From: Lasiosphaeria ovina
Lineage: Eukaryota; Ascomycota; Sordariomycetes; Sordariales; Lasiosphaeriaceae
Direction: 5' to 3'
Assembly (NCBI GenBank): GCA_033439765.1
Contig: JAULSN010000002.1
Span: 6,634,001-6,698,000, forward strand
Length of the DNA stretch: 64,000 nucleotides
Shown here piece by piece: positions 22,394 to 32,857 of the stretch (position 1 is the stretch's first letter; each line of letters opens with the position of its first letter). The notes beneath the pieces are model-generated. The model searched no databases. It was not told the DNA's origin and saw only the letters and a list, made by a program, of their open reading frames with translations. The translations under genes were made by a program, and so were the position numbers.

Positions 22394-23581
22394 ATGTCGA
22401 TGAGATTCAGCTTCGGAGGAGGTGTATTCCGCTTCAATGACGAATCTTCCGACGACTCGTCAGACGATGAATACGTCGTCCCCGGCGAGACCAACCCCGG
22501 CGAGGACAGTGATGAGGAAACGATCTCAGACATCACCTCGCCTGTCCATGCCGAGGCTGATAACCGCTCGGAAAAGAGCGGGACGATTTCTTCATGCCGA
22601 TCGCCCATCTCGCAGTACGAGCTTGAGACGCCGACAGGGAGCCAGGCAGGTACCTCGCGGAGCTCACAATCTTCCGAATCTGAAGATAAGGTCTCTGATT
22701 CAGACGCCACAATCGTCTGCCCTCCCAGCTCGCCATCTTCCCGAGAGGAAGATTCAGATTCAGATTCGGACGCGTCAACCGTCCGGCCCCCCAGCTCGCC
22801 GTCTCCTCGGGGTGGAGACATAGCCCCCGACGCAGGAAATGCTGTTTCGCGGCCTGCCTCCCCAATCCCCTCAGAAATTAGCTCGGAGTATTCGGACACG
22901 GATATTCCGTTTTCCCTCGAGCCGCAGCCGAAAGAGCTGTGCAGGCGGTGCTGCCTGTGCTGCAGAAGGCCCCACCACGTCCTAGAAGACGAGGAGTCCG
23001 AGGTCGGATATGACCCGTCGCTTCCCCGACCCGAGCCCACCTTCAGAGACCGGACGCTGAACCGGTACCCTGACGAGCCGTACCTGCACGTACCAACGTA
23101 CGTGCCAGGCTCAGGTCCTCCCCTCACTCAGCCCACGCTGCTGTTGTCCAACGAGGGCAACAAGGCAAGGATCATGGACACCTCAGTCAGGATACAGGGG
23201 CTGAGGAAGACGATATTTTACCAGCTCATGTACCCAGATGAGGGTGATGTCAAGGGTAAGCGGGTCGAAGTTCCCTATTCCGACCTCTTCAATCACGTCT
23301 CGCCGCGAGAATTCGAGTCATGGAACGCGGAAAAGGGGAAGCGCAAGCGCGAGTGGCAGAAGCTCCTCGCTCGGGAGAAGGCTGAAGCCAAGAGGCTCGA
23401 AGCCGAAAAGGTTGTTGAAGAGGAGAAGCGCATCGCCGAGGAGAAGGCCGAAGAAGACCGCAAGCGCGACCAGGACTTTCTCGCCGAGCCCCGATTGACT
23501 AGAGGCCAGCGCCGACAGTCCAACAACCCGGTGCTCAACAAATTCGACACCGTTTTCAACAAACGGCGTCGCCTCGACTGA
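22394..23581 (+). CDS. Acidic, Ser-rich protein with basic coiled-coil C-terminus
   Basis: Single-exon gene of 395 residues starting at ATG 22394 (MSMRFSFGGGVFRF). The first half is Ser/Asp/Glu-rich with two near-identical modules of PPSSPS and DSDSDS character (about residues 95-140), likely disordered and phosphorylatable. A Cys cluster (CRRCCLCCRRPHH, about residue 180) might bind metal. The part with YPDEGDVKGKRVEVPYSDLF looks folded. After it comes a charged coiled-coil (residues about 310-365, repeated EAKRLEAEK/EEEKRIAEEK text) and a basic end with NKRRRLD, a plausible nuclear signal. I do not recognise a named family. A nuclear role is inference only. Confidence 0.7.
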   Translation: MSMRFSFGGGVFRFNDESSDDSSDDEYVVPGETNPGEDSDEETISDITSPVHAEADNRSEKSGTISSCRSPISQYELETPTGSQAGTSRSSQSSESEDKVSDSDATIVCPPSSPSSREEDSDSDSDASTVRPPSSPSPRGGDIAPDAGNAVSRPASPIPSEISSEYSDTDIPFSLEPQPKELCRRCCLCCRRPHHVLEDEESEVGYDPSLPRPEPTFRDRTLNRYPDEPYLHVPTYVPGSGPPLTQPTLLLSNEGNKARIMDTSVRIQGLRKTIFYQLMYPDEGDVKGKRVEVPYSDLFNHVSPREFESWNAEKGKRKREWQKLLAREKAEAKRLEAEKVVEEEKRIAEEKAEEDRKRDQDFLAEPRLTRGQRRQSNNPVLNKFDTVFNKRRRLD

Positions 23582-24479
23582 GCGCGGTAACTTGGTGGTT
23601 GCCCTTTTGGTCATTCTCCTGTTCTTTCCGGATTTTTCTTCCACCAAAGTCCTTCCGCCTTTGTCACCAACATCTCTGTTCTGGAAGTTTTTGTCCCTTC
23701 CACTCCCAAGGAGGAGCCTTCATCAATTGGATTTACCTGTTTCAACGACGCGAAATACCACAGGCCGAGGACAAGAGCAGCCGCTAATAACCTGCAGCAC
23801 CACCCAGCGATTTGAAACCTGGAGCAACGAGAACTAATTAGTGGTTGGGTTTCGGCCGGGACTTAAAACTGTCTTGGTCGCCGGTATAGGCGTTTGACGG
23901 TTTGTCCACACCGCTCGATTTCGACCTCGTCATGTCTACCTAATCGCATTCCAATTGCTGTTGCCATTGACAACAAGGCGCCTCCGGAGACGAAAACCGC
24001 CCGCCCCCTCAATAGAGTATATTCACGAAATTATATATATCCCCAACTGTAAGTCCCATTCTTCTCGTGCCATAGTTTCCTTTATCGTTACCCGAATCTC
24101 ATCTCCTTATCTCCAGTGTCTGAATAAAACGATCTCCAAGTACCGGAGTTCATGTTGGCCGTCCGCATGTCACCACAGAGAGCGGTCCAAATGGTCAAGG
24201 AATGTAATGCCATCCTCCATTTTTTGTCACGTCTACTAACTTCCATTCCAGACCAGGACGCCTTGGCCCCTCATGACGTACCCAGGCCAGACCAGACACA
24301 AGGCCGCCAGCGACAGGGCTCAGAAATTCCAGACCACCAGCCCAATTCTGACCAGCCCCTGACGCCCGGTATCATCCGACAGATCGCGGGCACCGAACGC
24401 AGATGCCTGATGCCTATATACGAGGCTGTGCTAGGACCGCCCACCCACTCTGTAACTCATTTTCCCAGTCAAACCTAGT
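23582..24479. other. Gene-free stretch upstream of a relic
   Basis: An Asp/Pro/Gln-rich open frame near 24250-24478 (QDALAPHDVPRPDQTQ...) could be part of the following broken gene, but it lacks recognisable motifs. Confidence 0.35.
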
Positions 24480-24788
24480 ATGGATTTGGCAACCGCCGAG
24501 AAGTCGGCGCTATCCCGCGTGAACTAGGAGGCACGCGAAGAAGCGGCGGCAGTCATTCGACGCCCCAACAACTTCACGACCGACGTCGCGTGCAACATCT
24601 TTCGCACAACCGAAGCCGACGTCGCCATGCAGAGAATCATGGGTCCCGGTCCGGCTGAGATACCCTTCACCGAGAAATACCCGCTACACATCGTCGACAA
24701 GCCATGTCAAATCGGTCGCTGAACGACTTTTACTTTGACGGTCAAGGACGAGGACAATGAAATGGACGACTCGGACAAGGATAAGTAG
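24480..24788 (+). pseudogene. Small broken ORF with two in-frame stops
   Basis: From ATG 24480 one frame continues to TAG 24786-24788, interrupted by TAG 24525-24527 and TGA 24720-24722. Between the stops it reads NFTTDVACNIFRTTEADVAMQRIMGPGPAEIPFTEKYPLH (given here as two adjacent pieces), and after the TGA TFTLTVKDEDNEMDDSDKDK. The composition is protein-like throughout, so the stops look secondary (possible CAG-to-TAG and CGA-to-TGA). The family is not recognised. Confidence 0.4.
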
Positions 24789-26896
24789 TCCGTCCTGTAT
24801 CTCTCAAACTACGACTATCACGAAAGATATGGTCACTGTACCGTCTCACAGAGTCCAAAATATAGCAATCACAGCCCCCCCATTTCAGTAGTACTACTAC
24901 TACACACACTCCCTCTTGGACCCAGCCCATGGTGGTATGACCGGAATACCACGAACACTAATCAGTGAGTGGTAACGCTCACAGATAAGCTACGTGAAGA
25001 GACGAGACCGTACTGTCGGCGCGCTCGCACTGAACTTTCGAGGGAGGTGCGACCCGCGCGCGAGAATCTCTCGTACTACTGCCTATTCCACCCAGCTGGG
25101 ATGTGTCTCGGGATAAAGGGGGAAAGGGGAAGGGGAAGGGGAAAAGCAGTCAGCCGCCCAGGCATTTCCGAGCCAGTGGTTGCACCAATACGGGCGTCGT
25201 TAGACGAGGCGCGGGTGGCAGAGCAGGCTGGAGGTGGTATTGAAAAGTATCAAGCAAGTGGGTTGCTGGGTAGGAGGGATGAGATCTGAGCTTTTGATGG
25301 TGTTGTTCTTGGTGGTAGCTGTCGGGGATGTTGTCTGAGATTAGTTCTACTGTACGGGTACGAGAGGAAGAGTCAAGGTCATCATTGCTAATTACCTCCA
25401 ACCAATGATTTGAGTCCGTTTCCTTGCCATGACTAATTATGCAATGAAACTTGCATTTAATGTTAGTTAAACTCGGTTGGTTCTCGATCACGAAAGGGGC
25501 CCGAGCGATAAGGATAGTTCGTTCTCGCGAAGGAACCTATTTATTTCGTATACTACAAGCAACAAGTCGGCCGAGCCCCCAATATAGGCCAGGTGAGAGG
25601 TGCCAATTAGCGACCGTATTTAGCTGGATGTCTTTGGCCAAGGACATCATGGCCATATCATGCTGTGGAGCATGTTGTTGAAACTGAATGATTTGGTTCC
25701 CAAGCAACCTACGACCACGGTACATCTGGTGATTCTTTGGATGGTGATGGAGTAGATCTCTCTTGGGTATCTCTAGCGCATCTCTGTGTGCTAAAATCGC
25801 GGTGGTAAATTTTTTTGAGTATTGGACTCAATACTCAACGTTTCGTCTGGACCGAAGGCGGTTCATATGACTTAGAGTGCTCGGTACTCATCGTTTCATT
25901 CTTTTGCAATCGCTCGGGCAATCGCTCGAACACAATCGCCAGTATAATGGCGCGAAAACTATCGAGATACTAATAGAGACCGCGAAGGACTCGAACGTAT
26001 ACTACCAAGGCACCTAGGTAGGTACCTAAATCAATGTAGAACTAATACAAGCCATATGCATAGAAGAGAAGAGCGTACTCCATGGCGACCGTCTCTAACA
26101 CGACAGAAATGCAAATACGGCTTCACTACGTAGTCGAACGCCCTCCGGCAATCGGATTTGGCATGGTGTTGTAGTTGAGTCTGCATTGAACGAGTGGATA
26201 CGGTAGTCTACTTTGCAATATAAACTTGCTATGGGGTGTGATAGTATAGAAATACGCACTGAACAACCACTATCGAGTATAAAGATCAAAGGCGGAACTG
26301 TTCTTTGTTGATTGGTCAACAATAGTAGTACACTCGGCCATTGTTGGCAGTGTGGGGTGTCTTCACACTGCAATGCCTCATCTCGATCTTTAACCATCGA
26401 GAAGTCATACTGAATGCTTTGAGGGTCACCCTGTGAGCCCCTTGACTCCTTAAGAAGGAATTAGTTACCAGAAACATGCCAAGTTATTGTGCTCAGGGAG
26501 AAGGTAAGGACGGTCTTCACGCGTCCTGGAAGGTCCTTTTGTACGAAGTGGAAAGTCTCCCCTCCGGCTCCGGGATAATATTTCTTCAGTACATGATATC
26601 TTCAGTACATGGTAGGAAGACCTTAGTTACGCGATTATGCGGCGATATGCTCGTCTGCTCACCACGAGTTGGGAAGCTCGAGTAACTAGTGGTGGTCCCA
26701 GGAACTAACCGAGTTATTGGGTTTCTCTAGCCTTCACAAGAGCCCACCTTCCCTACGTGTCTTGTTCGCCAAAGTTACGCCTCGGATTGTGCTGTTTTTC
26801 AACCCCCGCCGTTACGAAAGACGCCGATTTCTCTCTCCCTCAAAAGGCATGCTTTCTACAATACGGCTGTTGACCCAGTCCCATCAATGTCGACGC
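24789..26896. other. Gene-poor stretch with a dispersed-repeat copy
   Basis: No supportable gene. Repeat family A, copy 1, occupies about 25740-26036. Otherwise the text is AT-rich with stops in all frames. Confidence 0.45.
25740..26036 (+). repeat. Dispersed repeat family A, copy 1
   Basis: Shares CTCTGTGTGCTA, ACTCAACGTTTCGTCTG, GGCGGTTCATATGACTT and the CAATCGCTCG-rich block with copies at about 31613-32036 (same strand) and 35930-36330 (opposite strand). The GTACCTAAATCAA end text is shared with the 31.6-32.0 kb copy only. No coding capacity is seen. It may be a solo LTR or a non-autonomous element. Confidence 0.6.
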
Positions 26897-28006
26897 CTAT
26901 GCGATACCTAGCTTTAGGCATTGAGCCTCAAGGCAACGAACCTGCTTTCGTGTCAGGACAATCCACTTGTGAGCCAAGACACCGTCAATTCTCTCCAACA
27001 GCTCGGGCATTGGATCGCAATCCTCGTGGCCCGGCAAGGCGGGGGCGGGCATCTTGATACTCTTAAGGTTCGCTATAAGCGTTGTGATACTAGAAGAGTA
27101 ATGCTGGATGTCATCATCATCGAGGGTGAGCGAGGACAAGACCTGAAGCTCCGGCGCTCCCAATTTACCGATTATCGATCTAAGCGCTCGGGCATGGCAG
27201 ACAGGTTGAGGTCGGGCCCCAGCCTCACCACTATAGGGGTTGGTATGATGACAGTACCAGCTAGTGTTGCGGTAATGTGGGACTGGGCCTCTAAGACCCT
27301 TGACAAGCATTTGTAGATGCGTGAAGATCCGTCTTAGGGCGAAGCGTCGAGCATCAGCTATTTGTTCTGGTAGAGGACGATTTGTCAGCTGGCACGGAAG
27401 CTCACGGCAATTTCAACGCAAATGCTTACCCAGAAGCATAGGTGGCATAAGAGGCGTCTCTGGTGTCGGCTCAACAGGATATCCCGTCATGGGCATCGCC
27501 AGGCAGCCGGAGCTGTTCACGTCGCAATGGAACTGCATGTGGGTTGCAATCGCGCGAAGCTCCTCCTGGGCGCCGAGCTCCCAGGCCACCCCGATGATGG
27601 CGCAAAACGCGTCTCTGGCCGATCCAGGACTATTAATAGCGTTGGAAAGCACGGGCATCCACGCCGCTGCCCACGGCCGAAGGCTCTTGGTCATGTCGTA
27701 TTTGTTGGAAAATACGAGGATTCGGTGGAGGAGGGACAAATGTGGGAGGGCGGGGACGAGGTCGAGACGGGAATGGGCGGCGCTCAGCAGCACCGTTGCA
27801 GCTTCGGCATCGTCGTCGGGCAAGTCCACTATCCAAGCCTTGGAAGGGTCGCTGGGGCGAGCCTCGGCCCAGCTGCCGTTCAGCATGCACCTGAAGACGG
27901 GGCTTGCGCGGGAGACGGCTCGGGAGCAAACAACGAATTCGCGCCCTGGAACGACCATGCGGAGATCGCCATCGCCGTCCAGGAGGAATTCCGCTCGTTT
28001 GGCCAT
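26897..28006 (-). CDS. BTB/POZ-domain protein, two exons
   Basis: Model: complement(join(26897..27366, 27430..28006)), 348 residues. The 63-nt intron has donor GTAAGC, a CTGAC branch-like site and acceptor ACCAG in phase 1. ATG 28006 (MAKRAEFLLDGDGDL) fits the usual BTB start, although the frame is open upstream to 28213. The BTB fold covers residues about 10-115: DGDLRMVV, REFVVCSRAVSRASPVFRCML, then AEARPSD, VDLPDDDAEAATVLLSAAH and LLHRILVFSNKYDM. BTB domains mediate dimerisation and often recruit cullin-3, but no partner domain (Kelch, MATH) is visible. Downstream is the GVAWELGA motif and a helical region shared with the broken paralogue at 58.5 kb. The C-terminal half has scattered Cys/His residues and is otherwise unknown. 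The intron position and phase are identical in both paralogues. Confidence 0.8.
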
Positions 28007-28389
28007 TATGATTGTTTCTGGTTGCGCGAGTTTCAATGTCGATGTAATCTGAGATGATCTTAGTCTTTGGGGCCGCAACGATATATGGATCGTCAAGTTG
28101 GATGCGAACTGAAGTGAGTGCGGGGCTACCTGATGTGTGGAATTTTCCTTAACACCCCGCCCCAGAAATGCAGCTACAAGGTAAGGGACGAGCAGTAAAA
28201 GCCCCGATATCAAGTCTCAACCGGAATTAGGTCACCGGGCGGGCTGTGAATCAATTATTCTGGGTATTAGGGCTTTCCAGGTTACTCGTCAGGGCTACAG
28301 AAACACCCCGACCAAGGGGTGAACAAAGGAGCTTGCATCGCTGTCAGGGTGATTTGCAACCCCGACGAGTACCTATGCATGTGGCTGGG

Positions 28390-28545
28390 TTTTCTGGGCC
28401 TTTAAACCAGTCTTGATCCATACTATCGGTTTCTCCATGCCTAGAAGCTCGTCATGTGGCATACAGCTGGTATCTCTACGGAATACAGACACTAGGGATT
28501 CGTTGGCGGTCACCAACTAGATAAGCTGGCGGTCAGGACTCCTGA
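28390..28545 (+). repeat. Dispersed repeat family B, copy 2
   Basis: Aligns with 13811-13890 (CGGTTTCTCCATGCCTAGAA here) and 14395-14490 (AGGGATTCGTTGGCGGTCAC here), but the two parts are contiguous. The differences are mostly C/T and A/G transitions. Confidence 0.5.
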
Positions 28546-29145
28546 AAGTCGCTGGAATGTCTATGGGGAACGGAGGACGGGATCCTGTGCAGGGCATCTT
28601 GCTCCCTTAGTTCAGTCTTCTAGGGCACTGCCTTTTTCTTCTTTTCCTTCCTCTTCCACATCACCATCACCACATAGGCTAGACTAGACAATACAGCCGA
28701 GTATAAACCTCTCATAGATCCCAAGTTCCATTGCCCACGTGGCTGCGTGTGACGGTTGGAAAAGAAATCCTTTTAGCTGCCCAACGTGAGGCGATCGCGT
28801 TGAGGCCTACTGGGTCGATGCACGCGATGGCCCAATGTACCATTTTGGTGCAACTTAGCAGACGTTTTCCACCGTCCGAGTAGAGTCTCCCTGAAAGAAG
28901 GACCCCCCGTGGCATACGCACTAATTGAGGGACATGGGTGTCGTCACCCCTCATTGCCTTGCACTGCAACTGCGTGGCCTCGTATTCCTCCACGCTCCCG
29001 AGGCGACATTATTCGGTGAATATATCCAAAGTCAAGTAGGGGTACCACATGTTAAACGCCACCGATGGTGTTTCTGTATTGGGGTGGTTATTAGCAGTTG
29101 GCAGTGACAGGCGGCGACTGTCACAAACCTCGCCGGCGCGCGCGA

Positions 29146-29160
29146 GGGGGGGGGGGGGGG
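29146..29160 (+). repeat. Homopolymer run of 15 G
   Basis: Read directly from the sequence. It is next to a GC-rich CGCCGGCGCGCGCGA segment and its length is prone to sequencing error. Confidence 0.8.
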
Positions 29161-31313
29161 ACGGCAACTGTTGTGCAGCAATTGAAAGTAAAATACGCTG
29201 GTATTAGTTCTCAAGACTCAGACCAAACCAGCGAGAATGACTCGAAAAATGCGTATATTAGTGTAGAAAGCCCAAAACAGGCTGACGATTTCGGCACAAG
29301 TTGATGATTCGATGATGATGCTGGGTCAAGAATTTCCGCTCGCTTCCCGTCTCCGCGTTCAAGTGCGTGACGCATGACAGGAGAATAATCTCAGAACACT
29401 AATTACAGCTTCAATGAACGCCGATGCGTTGGCGTCATCTATGGCGTGTCCGGTGCGGACAAACTCCCACTTCATTTTCTAAATCTATCAAGATGCAAAC
29501 AACTCGCCGTCGAACCTCCCACACGCTCTCAAGTCCGGCAAAGGCACCATCTGAGGCGGCAAAGTTGGAGGAGGCGGGGCGCCTTGGCCATCCCTGAAAT
29601 CCCCTGGTCGGAGACCATGCTCCTGGCAAATCTTAGGCGATTTTCTCGGTCTCCTCTCTGACTTTCTGGCGCATCGCGCATCCCTCATTCGTCCCGGGCC
29701 CAGACGCCATGCCAATACGCCAATTTGCCATCAGCCGGACTTCGATGGCCTTTGAAGCCGGTCTGGTCGCTGACAGGAAAGAGCAAACCCACGTGGTGTC
29801 TGGTGACGTGACGTCAAAGCGTGCCCCCTGCCCTGTGTGAGCCCTGACCCACAATAAGTGGACACCCCAAAATTTGCAGTCGTGCACGGACCAACTAGAT
29901 TTCTATGAAACAAGCCGTCCCTCCCGCCGTTCCTCCTCTTCCTTTCTCTTTTTCTTCTTCATACTTACCTTGGTTCGGGGCAGGGAGCTCAAGATTCCCC
30001 TACTCCATAGAAGGGAGCCTGCATTGCACACCGCGGCGCAACCTCCTATTGATTGTCCTTCGGGGCCGTTGGGACCGTAATTTTTGATAACCCACTCAAC
30101 TCTTTTTTCACTGTGATTGCCACTTCAGTGGTGCCATGGAGAAGAGATCCTCGCCATGTCTTGTTAAGGATTGCTTTGTGTTTTCAAGCAAGCCCGACCA
30201 GTGTGAGGGGCGGCCTGCATGGAGGAGTAAACGGCGTGTGTGACATTCCAATGAGGAAGGACGGACCTCAGGCTGGCATTGAAGAAGGTACGATCGCGAC
30301 GTGTTCCCGCAGATCTCGTGCCGCCCAGTCAGTCTGTGCCTTGCAGCGTTCGTCGCAAACCCTCGCAGTTTCTCGCGAGTCGCCTGTAGTGATGTCCTTG
30401 TCCTGGTGTGCTATCGATCGACGTGGACAGAGGCTTTGTCCTTCCTTGACGTCAACATGCTTCTTGGCAAAACACCGACGGCCTGTGTCTCTGGAGGAAA
30501 GTGCGTCTTACGATTCATCCAGATTGCCGCCCGCAATCTACGAACCGTCGAACGAAAGTGGAGAAGCTTGGAGACGAGATTGTTACCAAGGTGTTCTCCG
30601 TTAGGTTGCGCCTCAAACCCAATACTATTATTTGCCTTCGAGCCCGTCCCACAGATGTCATGGCCGAGTGACTCTATTCCCGGGACAGCGCAGCCCACCA
30701 AACTGCCAAGAATTGAAAGACGGGGAGCTTCCGTTTTCTTGCCTGACAAATTGACCTCATATTGGCAGGCATTGCGCCTATAACTGGCTGCGTCCCTCCA
30801 GGACCACCAGCTGTTCCCAAGCACACAATCATATGCGTACGCCTGCAGCGCCAGCGCCGCAAACCCGAGAGCCAGGGAATTGTGCGGCCATCATGTTTGC
30901 TTCAATTTACCTCGAATGCCGACCCGCCGCCTGCTTACGTCTGCCCCCACCATGGGTTTGTCGGGAATGTCAGAAAACCCAGGGCCTCCGTCCGACTAAA
31001 ATTTGAATCCACATTATACCCGATTGGACTTGTTTGCTCAGGCCTGCTCGTTACAGAAGCCAGGAAAGCCAAGTCCCTCGATGGAGTCGCTTGGAGCGGG
31101 AAAAAGGAAGGCTCACTCAGGATGACGTCGCGGCGGGTTTGCCACGGGTGACGAGAACGGTTAAGGACGCCATTGAAGAATTTTGCCCATCATCGCACTG
31201 ATACATATATATGGCAGGGCCGGTTTGACGGCGGTGTCTCGCGAATAGTTCAGGACTTTGTCGTTCAAGTACGCATCCGAGCAGCCTACTTCCTAGCCTT
31301 CGCACCTGACACG

Positions 31314-31577
31314 ATGAAGATCTCAGCCACGGTCTCGGCCGCGCTCGCCCTCGTGGCCAGCGGCGTCACTGCCCACCCCGTATTCGATGAGCTCATGCTG
31401 CCCGAGACCCCCTTGAACTGCGGACAAGCTGCTCTCCAGCAGGTGTCCAACTTTGGCGCCAACACCTCCAAGACGAAGATGTACATCTACGTGCCAAGCA
31501 AGCTGACTGCGAGCCCGCCCATCATTGTGGCCATCCACTACTGTCTTGCGGTCTTCGCTGTACTGTCACCGGGTTGA
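31314..31577 (+). pseudogene. Truncated secreted CE1 carbohydrate esterase (acetylxylan/feruloyl esterase type)
   Basis: ATG 31314 starts a clear signal peptide (MKISATVSAALALVASGVTA, cleavage before HPV). The mature N-terminus NCGQAALQQVSNFG..., TKMYIYVPSKL, PIIVAIHYC is the typical start of fungal CE1 esterases, which remove acetyl or feruloyl groups from plant xylan. The frame then ends LAVFAVLSPG at a stop after 87 residues. The GxSxG nucleophile elbow and the Asp/His of the triad are absent. Another frame just after HYC reads TVTGLRKYEN and soon runs into repeat family A at about 31613, so the gene appears cut off by the repeat or by a rearrangement at that point. Confidence 0.7.
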
Positions 31578-31612
31578 GGAAATACGAGAACAAGCCCATT
31601 CATATGGCCTTG

Positions 31613-32036
31613 AACGTTTCGTCTGATGGCCTGAAGGGCGGTTCGTATGACTTCCTGAATGCGCGGCATTTATCGTTTCAATTTATTTTTGCAATCGCCC
31701 GCACAATCGCTCGCGCACAATCGCTCGCAATCATTTATCGTTTCAATTTCTTTTTGCAATCGCCCGCACAATCGCTCGCGCACAATCGCTCACAATCCCT
31801 CGGCATCTCTCGCAATTACTTTCACAATCCCTCGCCATCTCTCGTATATATATTACTTTCACAATCCCTCGCCATCTCTCGCAACTACACTTTCACAATC
31901 CCTCGCCATCTCTCGCAACTACACTTTCACAATCCCTCGCCATCTCTCGCAACTACTTTCACAATCCCTCACCATCCAAGGACCTGACGCAAGTACCTAT
32001 TACTAAGGTACCGAGGTACCTAAATCAACACAATTT
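31613..32036 (+). repeat. Dispersed repeat family A, copy 2, with internal tandem repeats
   Basis: Begins AACGTTTCGTCTGATGGCC and ends GGTACCTAAATCAA, both shared with copy 1. It is longer than copy 1 because of internal tandem repeats (31667-31796 and 31789-31975). It directly follows the broken CE1 gene. Confidence 0.6.
31667..31975 (+). repeat. Two nested tandem arrays (65-bp x2, then about 34-bp x5)
   Basis: CATTTATCGTTTCAATTT recurs with a 65-bp period at 31667 and 31732, followed each time by CGCCCGCACAATCGCTCG. Then CTTTCACAATCCCTC recurs at about 31819, 31856, 31890, 31924 and 31956, each with CCATCTCTCGCAACTA-like text. Read directly from the sequence. Confidence 0.8.
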
Positions 32037-32857
32037 TGCAACTGCGCACCGCAGCCTGCTAACTGGATATTTGCGTTGGACATAATGGAGACCACGGCGC
32101 CGATTGACACGAGTGCGCGCCGCTTAGCAACACTGGCGAAGGCCATGGGGCCCAGTTTGAATGGAGGCGCGCATGCCAGCGTGCAGCCCAAAGGCAAAAC
32201 AGATAATAACGCCAGCAACTCTTCTGGAACCACTTGCGATCTTATTGGCAGTGGCGGCACTCGGCGCCAGTAAGCGACGGGGCATTCTTGGCAATTCTGC
32301 AACGCTTTGGGAAGGGGGTTTTTTTGGGAGCTTGAAAGATAACTAATCCAATTCGCTCAAGTAATATCAGATTGGTAATTAAGTGCGTATTATCCCACTC
32401 ATTAGGGTTCCAAAATGGTGATCAGGGGTTCAGTGGCCAGGTAACAATGGGGTTGTTTCCACCCTTACCCAATATAATCTAGTGTACTTTCCCCTTCTTT
32501 TCTTTGTTATGTTGACTACCCGGCTATGGAATCCTGTCCCTGTACTCTGTAATGCTCGCCCGGGTGTTGTTTTGGATTTGTTGTGTTGTGGTGCCATTTT
32601 ACCGCTTTAATACCTGATCAGACTAGAGCTAGGGGGCCCTCACGGGTATGCAGAAATAAAGGCGGGCGTGACATTTGGAAAAGGTCCTGGCAACAACGTC
32701 GCTCTCGCCTGCTTACCCACCCGTGGCAGAGGATAGATAAGAGTGCACCTTATTTCGTTTCCTAGGCTTTGGCTGGTATCTACTTGAGAGTTAATTTTAG
32801 ACAGCCCTACTACATAGTATATTTGACTGATTGTTAGAATGCAATCCTAGCTAGGCC

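Larger units (their letters stand above)
28007..31313. other. Gene-poor stretch
   Basis: Several open frames exist but none has a recognisable domain. It includes repeat family B copy 2 (28390-28545) and a run of 15 G (29146-29160). The last part, with ATATATATGG near 31204-31213, may serve as the upstream region of the esterase fragment. Confidence 0.4.
31578..32857. other. Repeat-rich stretch, no supportable gene
   Basis: Repeat family A copy 2 with internal tandem repeats (31613-32036), then about 800 bases with no recognisable coding frame. Confidence 0.45.
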
